Below, piece by piece: positions 1-5,369 of a stretch of 5,498 nt of DNA; position 1 is the first letter of the stretch; each line of letters starts with the position of its first letter. Made by a program: the position numbers and the translations under genes. Under the pieces are notes generated by a model. The model was not told where the DNA came from. It saw only the letters and a list, made by a program, of their open reading frames with translations, and ran no database searches. The stretch is from Candidatus Omnitrophota bacterium (GTDB lineage: Bacteria; Omnitrophota; Gorgyraeia; Gygaellales; Profunditerraquicolaceae), in NCBI GenBank assembly GCA_023229385.1, contig JALNZI010000096.1:1-5498 (forward strand), written 5' to 3'.

Positions 1-211
1 GGATCAGCTCCGGCCGGATAAATTTAGCCAAAATCGCTCCCAGGAAAACCGAAATCACCGTAACAATGACATAGGCTGATACCGAACCTAACCAGACAGA
101 AACAGGTTTACCGGTCTTAGCCGCCATACCAATACCAACCAACTGGGTTTTATCCGCCAATTCTGCGAAAAATACCCCGCCAAAAGTAGCCAAAAAAACC
201 TTCCATGCCAT
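1..211 (-). CDS. UPF0016/GDT1 (TMEM165)-family membrane transporter, 3' end cut off by the window
   Basis: Seventy codons are visible, starting at the ATG at 211; the rest lies left of the window. Residues 17-22 read ELADKT, the family signature E-x-[GA]-D-[KR]-[ST], followed by QLVGIGMAAKTGKP. The first hydrophobic helix (about 4-19) runs into the motif and a second helix spans about 43-64. Known members of this family move Mn2+ or Ca2+ across membranes, so export of a divalent cation is the likely role; substrate is inferred. Many bacterial members are single-repeat proteins of roughly 90 residues that dimerise, and spacing here would fit a protein ending soon after the window edge, but a two-repeat form cannot be excluded. 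The start is backed by an AGGAG site at 219-223, seven bases upstream. It is separated from the upstream HAD gene by 117 bases with its own promoter candidate, so it is probably a separate transcription unit. Confidence 0.88.
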   Translation of the reverse strand, partial: MAWKVFLATFGGVFFAELADKTQLVGIGMAAKTGKPVSVWLGSVSAYVIVTVISVFLGAILAKFIRPELI

Positions 212-254
212 ATCCCTGCTCCTCTCTATTAAATTGGGTGTGCTTTAAACAAAT

Positions 255-283
255 ATAATACCACATAAGAAGCCTCCAGGCAA
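255..283 (-). promoter_or_regulatory. Sigma70-type promoter candidate for the UPF0016 gene
   Basis: On the minus strand, TTGCCT (278-283, 4 of 6 to TTGACA) is followed by exactly 17 bases and then TATTAT (255-260, 5 of 6 to TATAAT). Transcription would start near 248, giving a leader of about 37 bases before the ATG at 211 with its AGGAG site. This is the best promoter match seen in the window. The rest of the gap 212-328 is AT-rich; no convincing terminator hairpin with a T-run was found for the HAD gene ending at 329. Confidence 0.55.
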
Positions 284-328
284 ATGGTTTAAAGGATTAA
301 AACGCAAGAATACCAATAAGATATGTAA

Positions 329-985
329 TTAAAGCGGGATGTAACCGGAGATCTGACTCAGCTTGCTGACTATGATATCGGCGTCAGTTAAATACTCTTT
401 GGGCAAGCTGGTGGAAACAGCAATACAGGGCATTCCAGCTTTCTTAGCGGAGATAATACCAAATGGCGCATTTTCTATAACCAAACAGGCTTGCGGACTA
501 AACCCCAGCAACCCTGCCGCCTTAAGATACGGCTCAGGATGAGGCTTGCCATTCTTGACTTGGTTGCCGGCTACTACAGCATCAAAAAGCTTATGCAATT
601 TAACAGGCAGGATTCTGTTTATCTCATTAATCGGGCTGCCCGTGACTAAACCTAACATAAAACCCTGACTTTTTAATTCAACCAGCAGCTCACAGGCGCC
701 ATGGAAGATGTGGCGCTTAAAATAACGCCTGAATATCTTCTGACGCAAGCTGAATATCGCCTTCAGGGTCTTCTTTGTCGGCTTTATCTTTTCACGTTCC
801 AGCAGGCCTTTTAAGGTGGTTTCCCAGCGCTCGCCTTCCTGGGCATAAACCTCAAAACAACTCACCCGCACGCCCCAGGGACGCAAAGCCTCATACCAGG
901 CGATAAAATGATACGGCATAGAATCAACAATTACCCCATCCATATCAAAAATAATCGCCTTTGGCCTAACTTTTAATTTTTTCAT
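329..985 (-). CDS. HAD-superfamily phosphatase, beta-phosphoglucomutase-like (subfamily IA)
   Basis: The protein of 218 residues carries all HAD motifs: motif I FDMDGVIVDS (nucleophile D14, general acid D16), motif II TGS (115-117), motif III lysine in GKPHPEPY (K147), and motif IV VIENAPFGI (E171-N172). An alpha-helical C1 cap fits residues about 22-95. Cytosolic Mg2+-dependent hydrolysis of a small phosphate ester, or a phosphosugar mutase reaction, is expected; the substrate cannot be read from sequence. Motif IV has EN where many relatives have ED, a variant known in this subfamily. The ATG at 985 is chosen because motif I sits near the N-terminus, as usual; the frame can be extended to an ATG at 1039, but this would overlap the upstream gene by 44 bases and add 18 residues with no family match. 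No clear Shine-Dalgarno precedes 985. It starts 10 bases after the STAS-PilZ stop, so it is probably the last gene of the osmC-like operon. Confidence 0.88.
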   Translation of the reverse strand: MKKLKVRPKAIIFDMDGVIVDSMPYHFIAWYEALRPWGVRVSCFEVYAQEGERWETTLKGLLEREKIKPTKKTLKAIFSLRQKIFRRYFKRHIFHGACELLVELKSQGFMLGLVTGSPINEINRILPVKLHKLFDAVVAGNQVKNGKPHPEPYLKAAGLLGFSPQACLVIENAPFGIISAKKAGMPCIAVSTSLPKEYLTDADIIVSKLSQISGYIPL

Positions 986-995
986 ATTTGAATAA

Positions 996-1718
996 TTAAT
1001 CGGGAGATGTAAAAGAAAGGTTGCGCTCGATAAACTCAATCAATTCCTGCTGTATTCCGGGAGAAATATTCCGGAATTCCACGCCAAATCCCGGATACTC
1101 ATGCGGCTGGACTTCCTTATCCGGAACCCAGACAACAGTCGCCTCGATTATAAGCTCTTTGCTCTTCGGAGCCAACTTCATCTTCAGGATTACCTCATCC
1201 CCCAGCTTAAAATTGTCACAACCGAATATAAAAGCGCCTACCGCGCTCAAATTCAGTATATCAACCTTAAGGCAGTTTGACGAGTTTGAAGACTTGGATT
1301 TTAATTCCACTTTTAAATCAATAGGCAGGCGCTTAAACCTGCGGCGCAGCTGCATCTTCTTGATATTTTCAATCGCCTTGTCTTCTTTAAAACTATTTAT
1401 CGCCAGATCCTCCGTAGCGCAAATCTCGATGACCCTGTCCATACCGGAAACCGCAAACACTCCCCTGAGGTGCGCCGGGATATTCAGGAATTTCATCCTC
1501 CCCTGGCTATTTGTTACCTCTTTATAAGCGATAACCACAACCGAGATCCCCATATAATCAATACCTTCAATCTCTTCTAAGTTACAGAGGATATCCGTAT
1601 ATCCGTCACGCAGGCATTGGCCGATCACCTCCACAAGATTAGCGGAATTCACATCTATGCGGCCGGATAAATCCATAATAATTACACCATCTTTCTGCCG
1701 TAATTTTATCTCTAACAT
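996..1718 (-). CDS. STAS-PilZ fusion protein (putative c-di-GMP-responsive regulator)
   Basis: The protein has 240 residues and two domains. Residues about 1-108 form a STAS (anti-sigma factor antagonist) domain that aligns through LSGRIDV (17-23), the loop at 52-58 and FAVSGMDRVIEI (88-99). The loop that in SpoIIAA/RsbV carries the phosphorylated serine (DSSG or DSTG) here reads DYMG (54-57), so the phosphoacceptor is replaced by Tyr. Residues about 122-236 form a PilZ domain with both c-di-GMP motifs: RRFKR (126-130, RxxxR) and NLSAVG (156-161, [DN]xSxxG), then a GFGVEF strand (210-215). Binding of c-di-GMP is therefore likely; the output partner of the STAS half is unknown. No signal peptide or membrane helix is seen, so it acts in the cytosol. 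Its ATG at 1718 overlaps the end of the osmC-like gene by seven bases and has no clear Shine-Dalgarno, suggesting coupled translation. Confidence 0.87.
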   Translation of the reverse strand: MLEIKLRQKDGVIIMDLSGRIDVNSANLVEVIGQCLRDGYTDILCNLEEIEGIDYMGISVVVIAYKEVTNSQGRMKFLNIPAHLRGVFAVSGMDRVIEICATEDLAINSFKEDKAIENIKKMQLRRRFKRLPIDLKVELKSKSSNSSNCLKVDILNLSAVGAFIFGCDNFKLGDEVILKMKLAPKSKELIIEATVVWVPDKEVQPHEYPGFGVEFRNISPGIQQELIEFIERNLSFTSPD

Positions 1719-2095
1719 ATTAATTTAAATTCAATTTCGGGGTTAGATTTTAAAGTATTATGCACCGGGCAATTTTTAATAAACTCCAGCAATGCCTTTT
1801 GCCTGCGCTCATCCATCAAACAAGGTTTTAAATCTATCTCCACGCTGATCTGCTGGAAAAATAACTTAGGCTCCCTGGAGAGCTCGGCCGAAACATTGAC
1901 CTTAAAATTCTCCAGTTTTAATTTTGAGCCTTCCGCGTACTTACGGATATAAACGCCGATACAGCTTCCTAAACCGGATAAAAACGCATCTAACGGAGTC
2001 AACCCTTTGCCTTTTGCGTCTACCTCAAATTCGCTTTCACCTGCTTTGACGCTGAAACTTAAATCCTGATTATGCGTAACTTCTACCTTATACAT
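1712..2095 (-). CDS. OsmC/Ohr-family protein (thiol peroxidase-type)
   Basis: The 127-residue product matches the usual length of OsmC proteins and has their two redox cysteines in context: C45 in FLSGLGSCIGVYIRKYA (38-54) and C109 in NCPVHNTL (108-115). The segment GLTPLDAFLSGLGSC, which leads into the first helix and the active-site cysteine, is characteristic. Family members are cytosolic dimers that reduce organic peroxides through the Cys pair; some relatives lack this activity, so the role in peroxide defence is inferred from both cysteines being present. Two further cysteines (C92 and the last residue C127) are not part of the usual pair. A TGAGGA site at 2099-2104 sits five bases before the ATG, which fixes the start. 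It is first in a three-gene string with the STAS-PilZ and HAD genes and follows the palindromic element at 2156-2408. Confidence 0.87.
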   Translation of the reverse strand: MYKVEVTHNQDLSFSVKAGESEFEVDAKGKGLTPLDAFLSGLGSCIGVYIRKYAEGSKLKLENFKVNVSAELSREPKLFFQQISVEIDLKPCLMDERRQKALLEFIKNCPVHNTLKSNPEIEFKLIC

Positions 2096-2112
2096 CTATT
2101 CCTCAATTTTTA

Positions 2113-2118
2113 AGTATA
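2113..2118 (-). promoter_or_regulatory. Weak -10 candidate upstream of the osmC-like gene
   Basis: On the minus strand, TATACT (5 of 6 to TATAAT) lies 17 bases before the ATG at 2095, in the AT-rich stretch between the palindromic element and the gene. No good -35 lies 16-18 bases upstream; the nearest, TTGTAA, is 20 bases away. Start near 2106 would leave a very short leader that still includes the GAGG site. Read-through from the upstream operon is an equally good explanation for expression. Confidence 0.25.
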
Positions 2119-2155
2119 CTAACACGCCCAGTTTCATATTACAAGAAGGTTAATT

Positions 2156-2408
2156 AGTTTGATAAATCTTGTTACGCTTAGGCTGTTGGTTTTGCAGCGA
2201 ATGTCGATTTTAGCCAATGGAACTTGAGTATTCCGGAACTCCCGGTGGAGCGATTAGCGACAACGCCGGGATGGCGAGGATGTTTGAGTGGTTTTTGTTA
2301 GAACAAAAACCGCGAGTTCCGCAGCCACCGGAATACGAAAGATCATTGGCGTAGAAAATCGACCTGAGCGAAAAACCAACAGGCTATAGCGGAACAGGTT
2401 AATAAACT
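2156..2408. repeat. Large imperfect palindrome (about 253 bases), MITE-like or structured-RNA element
   Basis: The two halves pair nearly end to end. Blocks read on the + strand: AGTTT (2156-2160) with AAACT (2404-2408); CTGTTGGTTTT (2183-2193) with AAAACCAACAG (2372-2382), 11 bp; GTCGATTTT (2203-2211) with AAAATCGAC (2355-2363), 9 bp; GCCAATG (2213-2219) with CATTGGC (2344-2350); GTATTCC (2228-2234) with GGAATAC (2330-2336); GGAACTC (2235-2241) with GAGTTCC (2314-2320), leaving a nine-base bulge at 2321-2329. The apex 2242-2313 holds a second hairpin (2290-2311). No believable gene lies inside. The + strand octamer AGGTTAAT occurs at 2147-2154 and again at 2396-2403, close to both ends, but the second copy lies inside the outermost pairing block, so it is not a clean target-site duplication and the exact borders are uncertain. 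The right end covers the last codons and stop of the guanine-deaminase-like gene. Family unknown. Confidence 0.8.
2290..2311. repeat. Perfect apical hairpin within the palindromic element
   Basis: GGTTTTTGTT (2290-2299) and AACAAAAACC (2302-2311) are exact reverse complements separated by AG; in practice the loop would be TAGA with a nine-pair stem. It extends outward by a T-G wobble and a G-C pair. A T-run lies inside the stem rather than after it, so it does not look like a standard intrinsic terminator on either strand. Confidence 0.7.
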
Positions 2409-2875
2409 CTAGGGCTTGCCTGCTTTTTCCAGAAATCAAAAAGCTCAATATTCTCTTTTACCAATACCGCCGGGTTAAGCTTGATTTTATTCTTTGCCAG
2501 CTGCTTTAATTTTAAATTAGAAACCCGCAATTCATTAAAACCATACCTCTTGGCATCCTTAATCGCACAGCCAAAGACAATCCGCGAAATCCTCGCCCAA
2601 TGACATGCCGCAAAACACATTGGACAGGGTTCACATGTAGAATAGATAACACAGCCGCTTAAATCAACTTTCTTAAGCCTCTTACAGGCCAAGCGGATAG
2701 CGGTTATTTCCGCGTGCGCGGTAATGTCGGTATTCTTCCAAACGAGATTATGGCTACAGGCAATAACTTTATTTCCCTTTACAATACAGGCGCCAAAAGG
2801 CGTCTGGCCTTTTTTTGCTCCCTGCATGGCCTTTTCTATAGCCAAACGCATAAATTTTTCATCATAATTCTTCAT
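2399..2875 (-). CDS. guaD: Guanine deaminase-like protein (GuaD type, cytidine deaminase superfamily)
   Basis: The 158-residue protein has the superfamily zinc site: H54 and catalytic E56 in TAHAEITAIR (52-61), and C84 and C87 in CEPCPMC (81-87), followed by an HWARI segment. Context fits the Bacillus GuaD branch better than the tRNA adenosine deaminase TadA: PFGACIV (26-32), N43 in the substrate-binding position, a DAKRYGF stretch (107-113), similar length (B. subtilis GuaD is about 156) and a tail FDFWKKQASPRVY ending in Tyr, as GuaD does. In GuaD the swapped C-terminal segment helps close the active site, so the native end appears intact. Expected reaction: guanine to xanthine plus ammonia, in the cytosol. 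The start at 2875 has TGAGGA upstream with five-base spacing, and lies 12 bases after the UbiA stop. It is the last gene of the greA string. Related purine or aminated-base substrates are possible. Confidence 0.82.
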   Translation of the reverse strand: MKNYDEKFMRLAIEKAMQGAKKGQTPFGACIVKGNKVIACSHNLVWKNTDITAHAEITAIRLACKRLKKVDLSGCVIYSTCEPCPMCFAACHWARISRIVFGCAIKDAKRYGFNELRVSNLKLKQLAKNKIKLNPAVLVKENIELFDFWKKQASPRVY

Positions 2876-2887
2876 TAATTCCTCAGT

Positions 2888-3793
2888 TTATCTTCCTAAG
2901 AGCAATCCCAGCATACAAGATAAAGATATGCCTAAATTAACCAGGATAGTCGCTGCGCACATCTTTTGCAGCATTAGCCTGTTTTTATACACGCCTTTCA
3001 GCATTAAAAAAGCCAATACCAAAGCGCCAATCAATACCGGAAAACAAAAAAACACGCTGGCTGCAGGCAGACCTTTCGCCAAAGAGAAGAAAAAACTTAC
3101 ACCCGTGCAAATAACCAGTAAGGCATAAACAATGGCTGTCTTTTCTTTCCCCAGCCGGACCAATAGATTATTCTTCCCCGCCTCTTTATCTGCCTCATAA
3201 TCAGGATATTCGTTGATCAGGATTATGTTTACCACCGCGCAGGCAATAGGCAGCGATATAAAAAAAGCTAAAATATCAAACCTGAATGCCTGTATATAAA
3301 AAGCGGCGTTCACGGCTAATAAACCAAAACTGTAAGCGATAAAAAACTCACCCAGTCCCCGGCCTACCCAGCGCAAAGGCGGTTTCGAATAAAACAACCC
3401 GCAGATTACTCCTGAAGCACCCAATAAAAGAGTCCATTTTCCGGTTTTAAAATAAAATTGTAAAACCACTCCTATTGCTAAAGCCAGTAAAACAACCGCA
3501 GAGGACAAGATTTTTACTTTGTCTTCGGGAATTAATCTCCTAACCAGCATTTGGCTACCGCCGCTAAAAGGATTTTTGCCTAAAACTGCCGAGCGGCTAT
3601 CCTCCCGTAGATCATAAATCTCTCCGTTGTAATGCGCGCTTAATTGTATAAGAACAGAACCCGATAAACCCAATAAAAAAACTACCGGGTTAAACCTTCC
3701 CGTAAGCCGCTGCGCTAACAACGTACCAAGAAAATACGGCATAACCACTACGCTTAAGAATGGAATGCGCGAAAGCAGTACCCAACGTTTCAT
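2888..3793 (-). CDS. UbiA-family prenyltransferase (MenA-like)
   Basis: The 301-residue integral membrane protein has about eight to nine hydrophobic helices and the two Asp-rich motifs of UbiA enzymes. The second, NEYPDYEAD (194-202), is a perfect NExxDxxxD followed by KEAGKNNLLVRLG. The first reads NGEIYDLRED (56-65): D61 and D65 occupy the Mg-diphosphate positions, but the leading N-D pair is replaced by G-E with the Asn shifted one residue. PFSGGSQML (75-83) and YSKPPLRWVGRGLGE (135-149) also fit MenA-like members. It should attach a prenyl chain to an aromatic acceptor in the membrane, e.g. in menaquinone making, but no other quinone gene is present here to confirm the acceptor. The start ATG overlaps the upstream stop as ATGA, indicating coupled translation; no better start is seen. 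Confidence 0.87.
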   Translation of the reverse strand: MKRWVLLSRIPFLSVVVMPYFLGTLLAQRLTGRFNPVVFLLGLSGSVLIQLSAHYNGEIYDLREDSRSAVLGKNPFSGGSQMLVRRLIPEDKVKILSSAVVLLALAIGVVLQFYFKTGKWTLLLGASGVICGLFYSKPPLRWVGRGLGEFFIAYSFGLLAVNAAFYIQAFRFDILAFFISLPIACAVVNIILINEYPDYEADKEAGKNNLLVRLGKEKTAIVYALLVICTGVSFFFSLAKGLPAASVFFCFPVLIGALVLAFLMLKGVYKNRLMLQKMCAATILVNLGISLSCMLGLLLGR

Positions 3794-4215
3794 TTTTTTA
3801 TAAAATCCTGATAAACCGCCAGAATCATTACTATAGCGGAACTGGAAAAAATAAAAAAATAATTTATGGCGTCTTTGTTTGAACGCAGGCGGCAGAGCAT
3901 TGTACGCAAGAATTCTCTATCAATGGCATCTAAAACCCGCTGGTTGGAAATCTTTTCATGGATTTGATATTTCTCCAACTCCCGACGCAGGATCTTATCC
4001 TGCCTGAATTTATAGAGAAAATAAAAAAAGAAGCCCACCACGCCTATATACCAGAAAAACTTCGGCCAGAATATCCCGAATGATAAAGCGAGATTTACCA
4101 CTCTGACGGCAATCGTGGCAATTACGCCAATAAAAAGAAATACCCAGGAAGCAGTAGTATCCCTACACCTCCCATAAGCTTTACAATTTAAACATTGCTT
4201 CCTGGCTTTAAACAT
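3790..4215 (-). CDS. Small membrane protein with N-terminal cysteine cluster, function unknown
   Basis: I do not recognise this 141-residue protein. It begins with a basic segment holding C8, C11 and C17 (CLNCKAYGRC, 8-17), a spacing that could bind zinc or a cluster. Three hydrophobic segments follow at about 23-48, 52-69 and 117-137, the last near the C-terminus. Between the second and third lies a charged, probably helical stretch (71-115) rich in Arg, Lys and Glu that would sit on one face of the membrane. It overlaps the small gene upstream by eight bases and the UbiA gene downstream by the ATGA junction, so it is translated with both and may work with the prenyltransferase. The tight overlaps support it as a real gene. 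Confidence 0.72.
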   Translation of the reverse strand: MFKARKQCLNCKAYGRCRDTTASWVFLFIGVIATIAVRVVNLALSFGIFWPKFFWYIGVVGFFFYFLYKFRQDKILRRELEKYQIHEKISNQRVLDAIDREFLRTMLCRLRSNKDAINYFFIFSSSAIVMILAVYQDFIKK

Positions 4216-4396
4216 TGTTTTCGTTAGAAATCAAATCCTTATTATTAGTCCGGCGCAAAGCCTTGATCATCCGCTCATAAGCCTCATTTTCCGAAGCGCC
4301 TTCAGTAAGATGATCAAAACAGACCGCCGCATACCCGTTGCGGTTTTTAATCTTGAAAATATTTACTTTCAAATGACCTATTTTCTCAAGCGCCAT
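4208..4396 (-). CDS. Small hypothetical protein, 62 residues
   Basis: The product is short, soluble and unrecognised. Residues 8-28 look like two beta strands (HLKVNIFKI, GYAAVCF) and 34-49 an amphipathic helix (ASENEAYERMIKALRR), a strand-strand-helix order that resembles a partial HicB-like or similar small alpha/beta fold, but no catalytic or DNA-binding motif is visible and no HicA partner lies nearby. It starts three bases after the cytosine-deaminase-like stop and its own stop overlaps the next start by eight bases. That placement in an otherwise gapless operon is the main evidence that it is real; a Shine-Dalgarno is weak at best (TAGG). Confidence 0.6.
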   Translation of the reverse strand: MALEKIGHLKVNIFKIKNRNGYAAVCFDHLTEGASENEAYERMIKALRRTNNKDLISNENNV

Positions 4397-4399
4397 AGC

Positions 4400-4837
4400 C
4401 TATTTTCCTATATCTTCATTCCATAATTTTGGTTTATTTTTAATAAACTGCTGCATCAGCCGTAGACAATCCGTTGAATCTAAATTTACTATCTTTACCC
4501 CTCGCCTCCTGGCATAAGCCTCAGGGCCTTTAAAAGTTCTATTCTCCCCGATTACCACCTTAGGTATTTTATAAAGCAGGATTGCGCCCATACACATATC
4601 ACAGGGTGAAAGCGTAGAATAAATAACGCACTTTTTGTAATCCGCGCTTTTTAGCCTGCCGGCATTCTCCAAACAATCCATTTCTGCATGCAAAATCGCC
4701 GATTCTTTCTGAATGCGCCGGTTATGGCCCTTGGCGATAATTACCCCGGCCTTAACCAGCACCGCTCCGATCGGAATACCGCCCTCAGCCAGGCCTTTCT
4801 GCGCTTCCTTAATTGCCTCCTGCATGAACTTTTCCAT
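4400..4837 (-). CDS. Yeast-type (Fcy1-like) cytosine deaminase
   Basis: The 145-residue protein matches fungal cytosine deaminase far more closely than TadA or GuaD. Zinc ligands are H50 (LHAE), C79 and C82 (LSPCDMC), with E52 as proton shuttle. Other Fcy1 substrate-pocket residues are present in order: N39 (GHNRR), F102 (ENRTF) and the C-terminal W139 and D142 in WNEDIGK, equivalent to yeast N51, F114, W152 and D155. LENAGRL (56-62) and GGIPIGAVLV (19-28) also match. Expected reaction: cytosine to uracil plus ammonia. Most well-studied bacteria instead use the unrelated amidohydrolase CodA. The ATG at 4837 is preferred because AGG at 4843-4845 lies five bases upstream and relatives start M-[DE]-x-F-M; an in-frame GTG at 4843, directly after the greA stop, would add two residues. 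A close substrate other than cytosine is possible. Confidence 0.85.
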   Translation of the reverse strand: MEKFMQEAIKEAQKGLAEGGIPIGAVLVKAGVIIAKGHNRRIQKESAILHAEMDCLENAGRLKSADYKKCVIYSTLSPCDMCMGAILLYKIPKVVIGENRTFKGPEAYARRRGVKIVNLDSTDCLRLMQQFIKNKPKLWNEDIGK

Positions 4838-4843
4838 AAGCAC

Positions 4844-5314
4844 CTATCGCGATATTTTAATTATTTTATACTTCAACAACCCTGCCGGAACCTTTATCTC
4901 GGCAACCTCACCTTCCTTATGGCCTAACAAACCCTCGCCCACCGGAGAAGTTACCGAAATTTTATTTTGATTATAATCCGCCTCCAGTTCCGAAACCAGT
5001 GTATACTCCATCTCCTCTTCGGTATCCATATCCATCAATTTTACTTTGGCGCCGATTAAAACCTGATCATGAGGAATGTCTTTATCCAATATGCGCACCC
5101 GGGAAAGTTTTTCTTCAAGTTCCGAGATATTTTTTTCATTATGCCCCTGGGCATCCTTAGCCGCGTCATACTCGGCATTCTCGCTGATATCACCGTGCGC
5201 CCGGGCTTCTCCTACCGCCTTAGAAAGCGCCCTGCGCTTAACCGTCTTTAAATATTCCAGCTCGCTGACTAATTTTTCATAGCCTTCCTGGGTTAAATAA
5301 ATATCCCCTAACAT
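4844..5314 (-). CDS. greA: Transcription elongation factor GreA
   Basis: GreA rescues backtracked RNA polymerase by reaching through the secondary channel and stimulating transcript cleavage. The 156-residue product has the usual length (about 158). Residues about 1-77 form the antiparallel coiled coil, with the tip signature GDISENAEYDAAK (41-53) containing the acidic pair D42 and E45 that positions catalytic Mg2+. Residues about 80-156 form the FKBP-like domain, with SPVGEGLLGHKEGE (123-136) typical of the family. The ATG at 5314 has AAGGAG at 5321-5326, six bases upstream, and matches the family N-terminus (YLTQEGYEKL); an upstream in-frame ATG at 5344 adds ten residues with no family match. 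The downstream deaminase begins within a few bases of the stop, so greA leads the operon or is near its start. Confidence 0.97.
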   Translation of the reverse strand: MLGDIYLTQEGYEKLVSELEYLKTVKRRALSKAVGEARAHGDISENAEYDAAKDAQGHNEKNISELEEKLSRVRILDKDIPHDQVLIGAKVKLMDMDTEEEMEYTLVSELEADYNQNKISVTSPVGEGLLGHKEGEVAEIKVPAGLLKYKIIKISR

Positions 5315-5369
5315 ATTTAGCTCCTTTACCCATAAAGGGTGCACCGGCCACTTCCCCTTAAGCCGGGTA
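5315..5369 (-). promoter_or_regulatory. greA leader with a hairpin that could cover its ribosome binding site
   Basis: On the minus strand CCTTTA (5333-5338) and TAAAGG (5323-5328) form a six-pair stem with a TGGG loop, and TAAAGG includes most of the greA AAGGAG site (5321-5326). The CCCTT part (5335-5339) can instead pair with AAGGG (5355-5359), which would free the site. A five-pair CCGGC/GCCGG stem (5362-5366 with 5344-5348) can enclose the latter segment. This is a fold read by eye; no promoter was recognised in the leader, so greA may be read through from the upstream gene. Confidence 0.3.

Noticed and set aside
986..1039. Longer start for the HAD gene
   Set aside because: It would add 18 residues before motif I and overlap the upstream gene by 44 bases; the ATG at 985 gives the usual N-terminus.
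1021..1527. Plus-strand open frame of 168 codons
   Set aside because: It is antisense to the STAS-PilZ gene, whose domains are clear; its protein is Ser-rich with no recognisable motif.
2156..2408. Integron attC site
   Set aside because: The palindrome lacks convincing RYYYAAC/GTTRRRY core sites at its ends, and there is no cassette array.
2156..2408. Ordinary Rho-independent terminator
   Set aside because: The element is far too long and no T-run follows the basal stem in either direction; it may still slow or stop transcription.
2254..2448. Minus-strand open frame of 64 codons across the palindrome
   Set aside because: It overlaps the guanine-deaminase-like gene in another frame and lies mostly in palindromic sequence; no Shine-Dalgarno or motif supports it.
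2399..2875. tRNA adenosine deaminase (TadA)
   Set aside because: The region after the PCxxC motif and the Tyr-ending tail fit GuaD better than TadA.
2928..3128. Plus-strand open frame of 66 codons
   Set aside because: It is antisense to the C-terminal helices of the UbiA gene.
4208..4396. HicB antitoxin
   Set aside because: Only a loose strand-strand-helix resemblance; no HicA toxin or DNA-binding segment is next to it.
4688..4970. Two plus-strand open frames over the deaminase/greA junction
   Set aside because: They are antisense to the well-supported Fcy1-like and greA genes and show no family features.
5069..5282. Two plus-strand open frames inside greA
   Set aside because: They are shadows of the greA coding strand, one reading through the conserved coiled-coil tip in antisense.
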